Of a stretch of DNA of 64,000 bases, positions 27,819-36,098 are shown piece by piece (within the stretch, counting starts at the first letter, position 1; the number at the start of each line of letters is the position of its first letter). The stretch comes from Candidatus Microbacterium phytovorans. GTDB lineage: Bacteria; Actinomycetota; Actinomycetes; Actinomycetales; Microbacteriaceae. The notes beneath the pieces are model-generated. The model did no database searches and was not told where the DNA came from. It saw nothing but the letters and a program-made list of their open reading frames with translations. Where the stretch lies: contig CP119321.1 in assembly GCA_029202445.1 (NCBI GenBank), positions 1,674,001-1,738,000 of the forward strand. The letters run 5' to 3'. A program made the translations under genes and the position numbers.

Positions 27819-28472
27819 TCACGACAGTACCGGCGCCCCCCGACGCTGCGACGGGGAGCGACGCGGCGTTCCGGGCACCGCACGCACCGTGAGCCACACC
27901 CCCAGCGCGAACTCCCACACCGCGATCGGCAGCGCGAGCAGCGCGGCGACCGGGGAGACCTGGTCGAACACGCCGAGCAGCGTCGCGCCGGCAGAGACGA
28001 GGAGCAGCGGCGCACCGATCAGTCCGACGACGGGGATGAGGCGTGGGACGAGCCGCGTGCGGAGCAGGGCGGTGCCCAGGAGCAGCGCGTTCACAGCCGG
28101 GAGGAGCCCCGGCCCGAGGAGGAACGCCGCGTCGTGGAGGGCGACGGCGGCGGGGTCGCCCGTCGTGACGACCACCAGGAGCGCGGCGATCCCGAGGAGC
28201 ACGAGTCCCGCCTCCAGCACCCGCGAGGCGACGAAGCCGAGCGCGAGCGCGGGCACCGCACGGCGCAGGAGGGGGAAGAGGGCGACCGCCGTCCCGACGC
28301 AGGCCACCGCGAGGACGACCTCCAGCAGCGCCCCCGCGCGCGCCAGTGTCGCGGCGTCGGCGGCGGTCGATCCGGCGAGGACAGGACTCTTGAGGGCCAG
28401 CGCCGGGATGGAGGTGGCGAACGTGAGCAGGTACAGGATGCCGGCGGTGCGCGCGAGGCGGCGATCGGTCAT
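27819..28472 (-). CDS. DUF4386 family membrane protein
   Basis: A 217-residue protein with about six hydrophobic helices and the DUF4386 opening RLARTAGILYLLTFATSIPA. GFVASRVLEAG and the HDAAFLLGPGLLPAVNALLLG segment are family features. The function is unknown; these genes are commonly paired with small regulators. It is divergent from a TetR-family gene, and two identical palindromes in the shared promoter make it a likely target of that repressor. The stop lies one base from the downstream YcaQ-like start, but the latter has its own -10 box. Confidence 0.88.
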   Translation of the reverse strand: MTDRRLARTAGILYLLTFATSIPALALKSPVLAGSTAADAATLARAGALLEVVLAVACVGTAVALFPLLRRAVPALALGFVASRVLEAGLVLLGIAALLVVVTTGDPAAVALHDAAFLLGPGLLPAVNALLLGTALLRTRLVPRLIPVVGLIGAPLLLVSAGATLLGVFDQVSPVAALLALPIAVWEFALGVWLTVRAVPGTPRRSPSQRRGAPVLS

Positions 28473-28494
28473 AGGAGAGCCCTCCGAGTCGGCG

Positions 28495-28541
28495 GTGTAC
28501 GGCGTACACCTCTGTCGTCATCGTAGGTGTACGGCGTACAC
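28495..28541. promoter_or_regulatory. Twin operators in the TetR/DUF4386 divergent promoter
   Basis: The 15-mer GTGTACGGCGTACAC, a perfect 7-1-7 inverted repeat, occurs at 28495-28509 and again at 28527-28541, 32 bases centre to centre, or three helical turns. The second copy overlaps a TACACT -10 box (28537-28542) for the tetR gene and the first sits just upstream of the DUF4386 gene. Binding would silence both promoters. Confidence 0.88.
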
Positions 28542-28549
28542 TTCGGCAA

Positions 28550-29284
28550 GTGCCCGACAATGGACCCATGCCCGCACCCGCGACCGCCCGCGTCCCACTG
28601 GATCGCGCGCGCGTCATCGCGACGGCGATCGACGCCGCCGACGCCGACGGGCTCGCGGCACTCAGCATGCGCGGCCTCGCGACGCGGCTCGGCGTGGTCC
28701 CTATGGCCCTCTACAAACACGTCGCCGACAAGGACGACCTCGTCGCGGGCATGATCGACGCCGTCGTCGCCGGGTTCGCCGCCCCCGCCGCCGATCTCGG
28801 AGCCCGCGACAGCATCACGGCCCGCATCGCGTCGGCGCGAGCGGCCGTGGGGCGGCATCCGTGGCTCCGCGGCGCCATCGAGGCCGCGACCTCCCCCACC
28901 CCGACGGTGCTCGCCCACATGGATGCCGTCGCCGGCGACCTCTTCCGCTCCGGCCTGTCGGCCGACCTGGTCCACCACGCGATGCACGCCCTCGGGAGCC
29001 GCATCTGGGGGTTCTCGCCGGAGGCCTTCACCGCCCCGACCGGCGGACCCGATCGGACCCCCGATGCCCCGACTGCCGAAACCCCGGATGCCGAGACGCA
29101 GCGGGCGATGGCGGAGCGCTACCCTCACGTGGCGGCGGTCGCCGCGGATGCGGCCGCCCGGCATCCATCGGGGGCGTGTGTCCCCGATGCCGAGTTCGAC
29201 TTCACGCTCGACCTGCTCCTGGACGCCATCGAGCGTCTGCACGCGGCGGGGTGGCGTTCCGACGTCCCGCGCGCGTCGGCGTGA
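28550..29284 (+). CDS. TetR-family transcriptional regulator
   Basis: A 244-residue TetR-type protein. The HTH is at about residues 22-66 (RVIATAIDAADADGLAALSM, then RLGVVPMALYKHVADKDDLV), followed by a helical effector domain of the TetR_C type. The effector is unknown. The GTG at 28550 is chosen because TACACT lies seven bases upstream, giving a leaderless start as elsewhere in the window; an ATG six codons later (28568) is the alternative. It probably represses itself and the DUF4386 gene through the twin operators. Confidence 0.88.
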   Translation: MPDNGPMPAPATARVPLDRARVIATAIDAADADGLAALSMRGLATRLGVVPMALYKHVADKDDLVAGMIDAVVAGFAAPAADLGARDSITARIASARAAVGRHPWLRGAIEAATSPTPTVLAHMDAVAGDLFRSGLSADLVHHAMHALGSRIWGFSPEAFTAPTGGPDRTPDAPTAETPDAETQRAMAERYPHVAAVAADAAARHPSGACVPDAEFDFTLDLLLDAIERLHAAGWRSDVPRASA

Positions 29285-29315
29285 GCCGCCGATCGGCCGG
29301 CGCTACGGTCGGGGC

Positions 29316-29684
29316 ATGAGTACGCCCAGGCCGTCGCAGAGTCGGCGCGCTCGCGCATCGCGGCGACGCGCACGCCGCGTGGCGGCGTCGGGCAGCGACC
29401 TGACGGATGCCGAGTGGTTCGACATCCTCGAGGCGTGGGCACGGTGCGCCTACTGCGGCGCCGACGGGGTGGCGCTCCAGAAGGACTGCGTGCTGCCGAT
29501 CTCGCGCGGCGGTCGCTACACGCTCGACAATGTCGTCCCCGCGTGCCGTTCGTGCAACGCCAGCAAGAGCAACGAGGAGGTCACCGTGTGGATGCGGCGG
29601 CGGCGCCTCGACGAGCCCGCCTTCCTCGTGGCCTGGTACGGCATCGCCGCGAACCTACGAGCCGCGTCCGGACCTCCGGCCTGA
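29316..29684 (+). CDS. HNH-endonuclease-like small protein with altered active site
   Basis: A 122-residue basic protein. After an Arg-rich N-terminus, CAYC (residues 44-47) and CRSC (77-80) form a treble-clef zinc knuckle, and LDNVVPACRSCNASKSN matches the HNH family closely. The usual D-H catalytic pair before the LSRGG loop reads D57-C58 (KDCVLPISRGG), so the general-base histidine is replaced by cysteine. DNA or RNA binding is likely; nuclease activity is doubtful or of a variant type. TACGGT at 29304-29309 is six bases before the ATG (leaderless). Confidence 0.83.
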   Translation: MSTPRPSQSRRARASRRRARRVAASGSDLTDAEWFDILEAWARCAYCGADGVALQKDCVLPISRGGRYTLDNVVPACRSCNASKSNEEVTVWMRRRRLDEPAFLVAWYGIAANLRAASGPPA

Positions 29685-29690
29685 CGGGAC

Positions 29691-31100
29691 TCACTCCGGG
29701 CGCCCGTACGCCTCCAGCCAGCGCAGCCAGACCTCGCTGACCGTCGGGTACGCCGGCACGGCGTGCCACAGGCGGGCGACCGGCACCTCCCCCACGATCG
29801 CGATCGTGGCGGCATGGAGCATCTCGGCGACGTCGGGCCCGACGAACGTCGCGCCCACGAGCACTCCGCGCTCCTCGTCGACGACGGCGCGCGCCGTCCC
29901 GACGTAATCCTGTGCATACGTGCTCGCCCCGGCCACCCAGGAGAGGTCGTAATCGAGCACCCGCACCGGGATGCCGGCCTCGCGCGCCTGGATCTCCGTG
30001 AGACCCACGGCCGCAGCTTCCGGCTCGCTGAAGACGACCTGCGGCACGGCGCGGTGGTCGGCGGTCGCCGCGTGGGCGCCCCAGGGCGCGTCGTCGATGT
30101 CGCCGCCGCGCGCTCGGGCCGCGATGACGTCGCCCGCCGCCCGCGCCTGGTACTTCCCCTGGTGGGTGAGCAGCACGCGATGGTTCACGTCGCCGACGGC
30201 GTACAGCCAGTCGTGTCCGCGGACGCGGAGGGTGTCGTCGACGTCGAGCCACGCGCCGGGCTCGAGCCCGACCGACTCGAGTCCCAGATCGGTCGTGCGC
30301 GGCACCCGCCCGGTGGCGACGAGCCCTTCCGCGGCCCGCACCTCCGACCCGTCGGTCAGCGTCACGACGACCTCACCGCCGCCGGTGCGGTCGACCCGGG
30401 AGGTCTCGACGCCGAGGCGCAGGTCGACGCCAGAGGCGCGCAGCCCCGCCGCGACGCGGTCGCCCACGAACGTCTCCATGCCGCGCAGCAGCGCCGACCG
30501 GGAGAGCACCGTGACCTTCGTGCCGAACGACGCGAACGCGGTGGCCATCTCGACGGCGACGACGCCGCCGCCGATCACGACGAGGGATGCCGGAACGTCG
30601 CGCACCCCGGTGGCCTCGCGGCTCGTCCACAGCCCGGCATCCGCCAGTCCGGGAACGTCGGGCAGGAGCGAGGCGGAGCCGGTGCAGACGGCGACGGCAT
30701 GCCGCGCCCGCAGCCGGCGGTCGCCCACCTCGACCTCCTTCACGCCCGAGAGGCGTGCGTGTCCGCGGACGAGGGCGATCCCGGCACCCTCGAGCCACGA
30801 CACCTGGCCGCTGTCGTCCCACTCGTGCACGATCTCGTCGCGACGTCGCAGCACCGCCGCGACGTCGACCTCGCCGGTCACCGCCTCCGCCGCGCCCGGC
30901 GCGCTCCGCGCCGCGCGCAGCGCCGCTCCCGCCCGCAGCAGGGCCTTCGACGGCATGCACGCCCAGTAGGAGCATTCACCGCCGACGAGCTCGCTCTCGA
31001 CGATGACGGCGCTCAGGCCGCGCTGCACGGCGCGGTCGGCGACGTTCTCGCCGACGGGGCCGGCTCCGATAACGATCAGGTCGTACTCTTCGGCATCCAC
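29691..31100 (-). CDS. Class I pyridine nucleotide-disulfide oxidoreductase
   Basis: A 469-residue FAD/NAD(P)H flavoprotein. FAD-binding DLIVIGAGPVGENVA opens the protein; the redox motif GGECSYWACMPSKA holds Cys43 and Cys48 in a CX4C pair like lipoamide dehydrogenase and mercuric reductase, but with SYWA between the cysteines instead of LNVG. VVIGGGVVAVEMA is the NAD(P)H site and YAVGDVN the second FAD site. The C-terminus has HAVPAYPTVSE where the catalytic His-containing HAHPT motif is expected. There are no pyruvate dehydrogenase genes nearby, so the disulfide substrate is unknown. GTG start. Confidence 0.9.
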   Translation of the reverse strand: MDAEEYDLIVIGAGPVGENVADRAVQRGLSAVIVESELVGGECSYWACMPSKALLRAGAALRAARSAPGAAEAVTGEVDVAAVLRRRDEIVHEWDDSGQVSWLEGAGIALVRGHARLSGVKEVEVGDRRLRARHAVAVCTGSASLLPDVPGLADAGLWTSREATGVRDVPASLVVIGGGVVAVEMATAFASFGTKVTVLSRSALLRGMETFVGDRVAAGLRASGVDLRLGVETSRVDRTGGGEVVVTLTDGSEVRAAEGLVATGRVPRTTDLGLESVGLEPGAWLDVDDTLRVRGHDWLYAVGDVNHRVLLTHQGKYQARAAGDVIAARARGGDIDDAPWGAHAATADHRAVPQVVFSEPEAAAVGLTEIQAREAGIPVRVLDYDLSWVAGASTYAQDYVGTARAVVDEERGVLVGATFVGPDVAEMLHAATIAIVGEVPVARLWHAVPAYPTVSEVWLRWLEAYGRPE

Positions 31101-31195
31101 TCGACCACGCTTACCGGAAGTGTGACGCTGTGTGCCACCCCCTTCGCCGATGTCGTTGGGGTGTGATTGGGTGATCAGACCGACCCGGAGGCGAA

Positions 31196-32050
31196 ATGTC
31201 GATTGAGTTCCGCGCCGTCACGAAGCGATTCCCTGACGGCACGACCGCCGTTGACGACTTCAGCCTCGTGATCCCGGCACACAAGACGACCGTGTTCGTC
31301 GGATCGTCCGGCTGCGGCAAGACCACGCTGCTGCGCATGATCAACCGTCTCGTGGAGCCCACCGACGGCGACATCACGATCGACGGCGAGAGCATCCGCG
31401 ACCGCGATCCCGTGCAGCTGCGCCGAGGCATCGGCTACGTCCTGCAGAATTCCGGTCTCCTCCCCCACTTCACCGTCGCCGACAACGTCGCCACCGTCCC
31501 GGTCCTCACCGGCACCCCGAAGCGGCAGGCTCGTGAGCGCGCGCTCGAGCTCCTCGACATCGTGGGTCTCGATCGGCGCCTGGCCGATCGGTACCCCCGG
31601 CAGCTCTCCGGCGGCCAGCAGCAGCGCGTCGGGGTGGCGCGCGGGCTCGCCGCCGACCCGAACATCCTCCTCATGGACGAGCCGTTCGGGGCCGTCGATC
31701 CGATCGTGCGCAAGGAGCTGCAGGCTGAGACGCGACGCCTCCAGCGCGACCTCGACAAGACCGTGGTGTTCGTCACGCACGACATCGACGAGGCGTTCCT
31801 GCTGGGCGACCAGGTCGTGATCCTCGAGAAGGGCGCGCGGATCGCGCAGGTCGGCAGCCCCGACGAGATCATCGAGAACCCCGCGAGCGACTTCGTCGCC
31901 GAATTCGTCGGGGTCGATCGCGGCAGTCGCGCGCTGCGCGCCAAGACCACGCCGCGCGGCACGGTGCTCGTCGACGCCGTGGGGCGCACCCAGGGCGTGC
32001 TCGTGAACGGCGACGCCGGCAGCGAGGGAAGCGAGGGAGGTCCCGCGTGA
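31196..32050 (+). CDS. Glycine-betaine/choline-type ABC ATPase
   Basis: A 284-residue ATPase of the OpuC/YehX osmoprotectant class. It has Walker A GSSGCGKTT near residue 37, QNSGLLPHFTVADNVA as Q-loop, signature LSGGQQQR, Walker B ILLMDEPFGAVDP and switch THDIDEAF. The two CBS domains of classical OpuA/OpuC ATPases are missing; only a short tail of about 40 residues follows. The ATG has a GGAGG site. Its stop overlaps the next start (GTGA), forming the operon ATPase-permease-permease-binding protein. Confidence 0.93.
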   Translation: MSIEFRAVTKRFPDGTTAVDDFSLVIPAHKTTVFVGSSGCGKTTLLRMINRLVEPTDGDITIDGESIRDRDPVQLRRGIGYVLQNSGLLPHFTVADNVATVPVLTGTPKRQARERALELLDIVGLDRRLADRYPRQLSGGQQQRVGVARGLAADPNILLMDEPFGAVDPIVRKELQAETRRLQRDLDKTVVFVTHDIDEAFLLGDQVVILEKGARIAQVGSPDEIIENPASDFVAEFVGVDRGSRALRAKTTPRGTVLVDAVGRTQGVLVNGDAGSEGSEGGPA

Positions 32051-32727
32051 CCTGGATCCTCGACAACCTCGACCTCATCGGCGGCCTCACGCTCGACCAC
32101 CTCCGTCACAGCGTGATCCCGATCGTGCTGTCCTTTCTCATCGCCGTTCCGCTCGGCTGGGCCGCCTGGCGCTACACGCCCTTCCGCGGAGCCGCGCTCA
32201 CGACCATCGGCCTCCTCTACACGATCCCTTCGCTCGGGCTCTTCGGCCTGCTCGGGGCCTTCGGCATCCCGTTCCTCTCCGAGGTGAACCTCATCATCGC
32301 CCTCACGGTCTACGGCGTCGCGATCATGACGCGGTCGGTCACCGACGGGCTCGACTCGATCGATCCCGCCGTGCGCGCGTCGGCCGTCGCGGTGGGCTAC
32401 GGCCCGTGGCGCCGGTTCTGGGCGGTCGACTTCCCGCTGTCCGGACCCGTGCTCCTCGCGGGCCTCCGCGTGACGGCCACCTCGACGATCTCGCTGGCGA
32501 CCGTCGGCATCCTCATCGGCGTGCAGAACCTCGGTTACCTGTTCACCAACGGATATCAGCGGCGCATCGTCGAAGAGGTGCTCTCCGGCGTCGTAGCCGT
32601 CGTGGTAGTGGCGCTCATCATCGACCTGCTGCTCGTGGTGCTCGGCCGCGTGCTCATGCCCTGGCAGCCGCGACGGCGCGAGTCGCGCGCGGTCTCCCGC
32701 CGAGTGCTCGCGGAGGCGACCGCATGA
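32047..32727 (+). CDS. Osmoprotectant ABC permease 1 (ProW/OpuCB type)
   Basis: A 226-residue membrane protein with five or six helices. TIGLLYTIPSLGLFGLLGAF is the conserved binding-protein-dependent transport segment, and the cytoplasmic loop with AVAVGYGPWRRFWAVDFPLS docks the ATPase. The GTG start overlaps the ATPase stop and its own stop overlaps the next ATG. It forms the channel with the second permease. Confidence 0.92.
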   Translation: MTWILDNLDLIGGLTLDHLRHSVIPIVLSFLIAVPLGWAAWRYTPFRGAALTTIGLLYTIPSLGLFGLLGAFGIPFLSEVNLIIALTVYGVAIMTRSVTDGLDSIDPAVRASAVAVGYGPWRRFWAVDFPLSGPVLLAGLRVTATSTISLATVGILIGVQNLGYLFTNGYQRRIVEEVLSGVVAVVVVALIIDLLLVVLGRVLMPWQPRRRESRAVSRRVLAEATA

Positions 32728-33458
32728 ACCTCTTCCTCGACGCGTTCGCGTGGATCTTCTCGCCCGACCGCCTCACCGGCTCGTCGGTGCCCCTTCCCCT
32801 CGCGATCTGGCAGCACCTCGCGTTCACGTTCGGCTCCGTGCTCATCGCCGCCCTCATCGCCATCCCCCTCGGCTGGCTCATCGGCCACACCGGTCGCGGG
32901 CGCGAGATCGCCGTCGCCCTCTCCGGTGCCGCCCGCGCGCTCCCCTCGCTCGGCCTCCTGCTGCTGCTGGTGCTCCTCATCGGCGTCGTGCACAAGACCG
33001 AGGCGGCCGTCGTGTCGTTCGTGCTGCTCGCCATCCCGTCGATCCTCGCTGGGGCCTACGCCGGCTTCGAGGCGATCGACCGGGCGGTGATCGACGCCGG
33101 GCGGGCCGTCGGCATGACGCCGTGGCAGGTGCTGTGGAAGATCGAGGTTCCCCTCGGCCTTCCCCTCCTCATGGGCGGGCTCCGTTCGGCCACCCTCCAG
33201 GTGGTGGCCACCGTCACCATCGCCGCGTACGCCGGGCTCGGCGGGCTCGGCTTCTACTTCCTGCAGGGCATCCAGCTCAACCGGTTCGACCAGGTGCTCG
33301 GCGCCTCGCTCATCGTCGTCGCGCTCGCCCTCGCCCTCGACGGCCTCTTCGCGCTCCTGCAGCGGCTCGTCGTCCCCCGCGGGGTCGCGCTGCCCCGCGG
33401 CGTGGAGGGCCGCACGCCCTACCTCCGTCCGCATAAGGTCGCCGACGCCCCCGGCTGA
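32724..33458 (+). CDS. Osmoprotectant ABC permease 2 (OpuCD type)
   Basis: A 244-residue membrane protein. GAARALPSLGLLLLLVLLIG parallels the core of permease 1, and GRAVGMTPWQVLWKIEVPLG is the ATPase-docking loop. LGFYFLQGIQLNRFDQV follows near the end. The ATG overlaps the previous stop (ATGA). Two different permeases in tandem are typical of OpuB/OpuC-like systems rather than homodimeric ProW. Confidence 0.92.
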   Translation: MNLFLDAFAWIFSPDRLTGSSVPLPLAIWQHLAFTFGSVLIAALIAIPLGWLIGHTGRGREIAVALSGAARALPSLGLLLLLVLLIGVVHKTEAAVVSFVLLAIPSILAGAYAGFEAIDRAVIDAGRAVGMTPWQVLWKIEVPLGLPLLMGGLRSATLQVVATVTIAAYAGLGGLGFYFLQGIQLNRFDQVLGASLIVVALALALDGLFALLQRLVVPRGVALPRGVEGRTPYLRPHKVADAPG

Positions 33459-33526
33459 GACGCCCTCTCCCGCACCACAGCACCGCTCACTCCGAGATCT
33501 GCACACCATCCAGAAAGGTCCGCACC

Positions 33527-34444
33527 ATGACCCGCATCCGCACCCGCCTCGCCGCCACTCTCGGCCTGGCAACGGTGGCCGCCCTCGCCCTCGCCGGCTG
33601 CGCCACCTCCGACCCGCTCGGCGGCGACAGCAGCAACACCCCGCCGGCCTCCGGTGAGCCGTCGACCATCGTCGTCGGCTCGCAGGCGTACTACTCGAAC
33701 GAGATCATCGCCGAGATCTACGCCCAGGCCCTCGAGAACGCCGGCTTCACGGTGGAGCGCAAGTTCCAGCTCGGCCAGCGCGACATCTACATCCCGTCGC
33801 TCGAAGACGGCAGCGTGCAGCTGATCCCCGAGTACACGGGCAACCTCCTGCAGTTCTTCGACGAGGCCACCACCGCCACGGCATCCGAGGATGTCTACGC
33901 GGCCCTCGCCGACGCGCTCCCCGAGGGCCTGACCGTGCTCGACCAGTCGTCGGCCACCGACCAGGACTCCTACAACGTCACGGCCGAGTTCGCCGCTGAG
34001 AACAACCTCACCGAGATCGGCGACCTCGCCGGCATCGCCGACCTCACCCTCGGCGGCGCACCCGAGCTCGAGGAGCGCCCGTACGGTCCCAAGGGCCTGA
34101 AGTCGGTCTACGGCGTCGACGTCGCGTTCTCCGCGACCGCCGACACGACCGTCGACGAGCTCGTCGCGGGGAACATCCAGGTCGCCAACGTCTACAGCGC
34201 CGACCCGCGCATCCAGACGAACGACCTCGTCACCCTCGCCGACCCGAAGGGCCTGTTCCTCGCGTCCAACGTCGTCCCGCTCGTGAGCGAGTCGATCGCC
34301 GACGAGATCGCCGACGTCATCAACCCGATCAGCGCCGCCCTCACCCCTGAGGGCCTCGTCGCCCTGAACGTCGAGTCCACCGAGGACAAGCGTTCGTCGG
34401 CCGACATCGCGACCGACTGGCTCGCCGCCAACGGCCTCGACTGA
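33527..34444 (+). CDS. Glycine-betaine/choline-binding lipoprotein (OpuAC family)
   Basis: A 305-residue lipoprotein with lipobox ALAGC (Cys25). IVVGSQAYYSNEIIAEIYAQ and VQLIPEYTGNLLQFF are the OpuAC/OsmF signature regions, the latter contributing to the aromatic ligand cage. DLTLGGAPELEERPYGPKGL and NVYSADPRI follow in the standard order. It captures a quaternary ammonium solute outside the membrane; whether betaine, choline or another is not readable. It closes the operon and is followed by a strong hairpin. Confidence 0.92.
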   Translation: MTRIRTRLAATLGLATVAALALAGCATSDPLGGDSSNTPPASGEPSTIVVGSQAYYSNEIIAEIYAQALENAGFTVERKFQLGQRDIYIPSLEDGSVQLIPEYTGNLLQFFDEATTATASEDVYAALADALPEGLTVLDQSSATDQDSYNVTAEFAAENNLTEIGDLAGIADLTLGGAPELEERPYGPKGLKSVYGVDVAFSATADTTVDELVAGNIQVANVYSADPRIQTNDLVTLADPKGLFLASNVVPLVSESIADEIADVINPISAALTPEGLVALNVESTEDKRSSADIATDWLAANGLD

Positions 34445-34460
34445 CACACCCCGTCACCGC

Positions 34461-34491
34461 GAACGCCCCCGGACACTCTCCGGGGGCGTTC
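34461..34491 (+). terminator. Terminator hairpin of the osmoprotectant operon
   Basis: Perfect 12-base arms GAACGCCCCCGG and CCGGGGGCGTTC with a seven-base loop begin 16 bases after the stop codon. The following bases (GTCGTCCTCG) contain only scattered T, typical of actinobacterial terminators. Confidence 0.82.
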
Positions 34492-34510
34492 GTCGTCCTC
34501 GGGGGCACGA

Positions 34511-34773
34511 CCGGTCGTTGAGCGAGGAGCGCAGCACCGAGCCGAAACGCCCCACACCTACCCCGGCCGTTGAGCGAGGAGCGCAGCACCGAGACGAAAC
34601 GCCCGCACCCGTACCCCACCCCCGCCGCCGGTCGTTGAGCGAGGAGCGCAGCACCGAGACGAAACGCCCCACACCCACCCCCGGTCGTTGAGCGAGGAGC
34701 GCAGCACCGAGACGAAACGCCCCACACCCACCCCCGGTCGTTGAGCGAGGAGCGCAGCACCGAGACGAAACGC
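34511..34773. repeat. Dispersed repeat cluster B (five copies)
   Basis: Five copies of a roughly 40-base unit reading GGTCGTTGAGCGAGGAGCGC, then AGCACCGAGACGAAACGCC. They begin near 34511, 34563, 34629, 34681 and 34734. This variant has an internal GGAGCGCAGCACC insertion relative to clusters A and C and is shared by all five local copies. The cluster fills the gap between the terminator and the convergent flavin monooxygenase gene; nothing else is evident there. Confidence 0.92.
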
Positions 34774-34781
34774 CCCCCGAA

Positions 34782-36098
34782 TCAGAAGGCGCGCAGCGTC
34801 GCGTGTAGGCCGCCGTCGATCTGCTCGCGCCGCAGGATGCCACGGCGTCGCAGTACGGGCACGAGCTCGTCGAGGGTGCGGTGGACGGTGACCGGGTGCA
34901 GGTCTCCCCACAGGAGCACCCCGTCGTTGCCCCACTCGCCCAGTTCCTCGATGAGGTCGGCGAACTCCTCGGCCGTGCCGACGAAGCCCGAACGGTCGGA
35001 GATGCGTCCGAGGCGAGCGAGTGCGGTCAGATGGGCGCGCAGGGGCGTCGTCGCGACATCGCGGTCGCCGACCAGCCGTCGGATGCTGCCCTGCGAGACG
35101 TGCTCGCCGAAGATGCCGGGATCGAGCGGTGCGTCGAGGTCGAGCGCGGTGAGGTCGGTTTCCAGATCGCTCGATTGGCGCTGGGCGATGAGCTTCAGCG
35201 CCGCGTCGTCGGGATGCGCGGCGGCGGCCACCAGCCGGTCCGCCTCCTCCGCGCTCGCGACGAGCGTGGGCTGGATCGCGAAGAGGATCGTGATGTCCTC
35301 GGGGCGACGCCCTCGCTCGACGGCGGCCGCATGGATGCGCGCCCGGTACTCGCGGATGCTCGTCTCGGTGAGCGGGGCCAGCGCCAGCTGCACGTCGGAG
35401 TTCGCTCCGGCGAACGCGAGGCCGCGACCCGATCCTCCGGGTGACGCGATGACGGGCTCGCCGTGCTCGAACGGCACGGCGTTGAGCGGACCGTCGAACG
35501 CGTAGTACTCGCCGCGGTGGCGGACGGCATCCAACCGCGTGCCGTCGGCGTACACGCCCGAGATCGGATCGGCCACGAGGGCCCCCTCGCCCCAGCTGCG
35601 CCACAGCGAGCGGATGCCGGCGAGCCACTCCTCCGCGCGGTCGTATGCCGCGTCGTGTCCGAGCTGCGGTGCGTCGCCGAAGTGCCGGGCGCTGCCGGTA
35701 TCGGTGACGACGTTGAGCCCGAGGCGGTGACCGCTCAGGTGCTGGAGACTCGCGAACTGCCTCGCCGCGGTGTACGGCAGGTACGCCGCGGGGTTCACTG
35801 TCGGGATGACACCGAGGTGCCGCGTCGCCTGGAACAGGTACGGCGCCAGCAGGAGGGGGTCGTGCTTGGGGCCACCGAACGCGTGACGGACGCGGGTGTC
35901 GAGCGTGGCGGGCGATCCGAGCGAGGGGGCGTCTTCGATGAGCACGAAGTCGAAGCCCGCCTGCTCCAGTTCCCGCGCCGACTGCTGATAAAGGTCGGGC
36001 GACGTCCACCGCCAGTCCCAGTCGAGGTAGGGATGCCCCCACCCGTGCGGCCCGAAGCCGCGCGCGAGGAACCAGCCGAAGTGCTGCGGCCGGCTCAT
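34782..36098 (-). CDS. LLM-class flavin-dependent monooxygenase (NtaA/SnaA type)
   Basis: A 438-residue bacterial luciferase-like protein. The length and long insertions fit the NtaA/SnaA/DszA subfamily, which uses reduced FMN from a partner reductase to oxidise sulfur- or nitrogen-containing organics. SPDLYQQSARELEQAGFDFV, FASLQHLSGHRLGLNVVT and VIASPGGSGRGLAFA match the family order. The ATG overlaps the stop of the MetY-like gene (ATGA), implying a joint role, possibly releasing sulfite or sulfide from an organosulfur compound for assimilation. The substrate is inference only. Confidence 0.88.
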   Translation of the reverse strand: MSRPQHFGWFLARGFGPHGWGHPYLDWDWRWTSPDLYQQSARELEQAGFDFVLIEDAPSLGSPATLDTRVRHAFGGPKHDPLLLAPYLFQATRHLGVIPTVNPAAYLPYTAARQFASLQHLSGHRLGLNVVTDTGSARHFGDAPQLGHDAAYDRAEEWLAGIRSLWRSWGEGALVADPISGVYADGTRLDAVRHRGEYYAFDGPLNAVPFEHGEPVIASPGGSGRGLAFAGANSDVQLALAPLTETSIREYRARIHAAAVERGRRPEDITILFAIQPTLVASAEEADRLVAAAAHPDDAALKLIAQRQSSDLETDLTALDLDAPLDPGIFGEHVSQGSIRRLVGDRDVATTPLRAHLTALARLGRISDRSGFVGTAEEFADLIEELGEWGNDGVLLWGDLHPVTVHRTLDELVPVLRRRGILRREQIDGGLHATLRAF

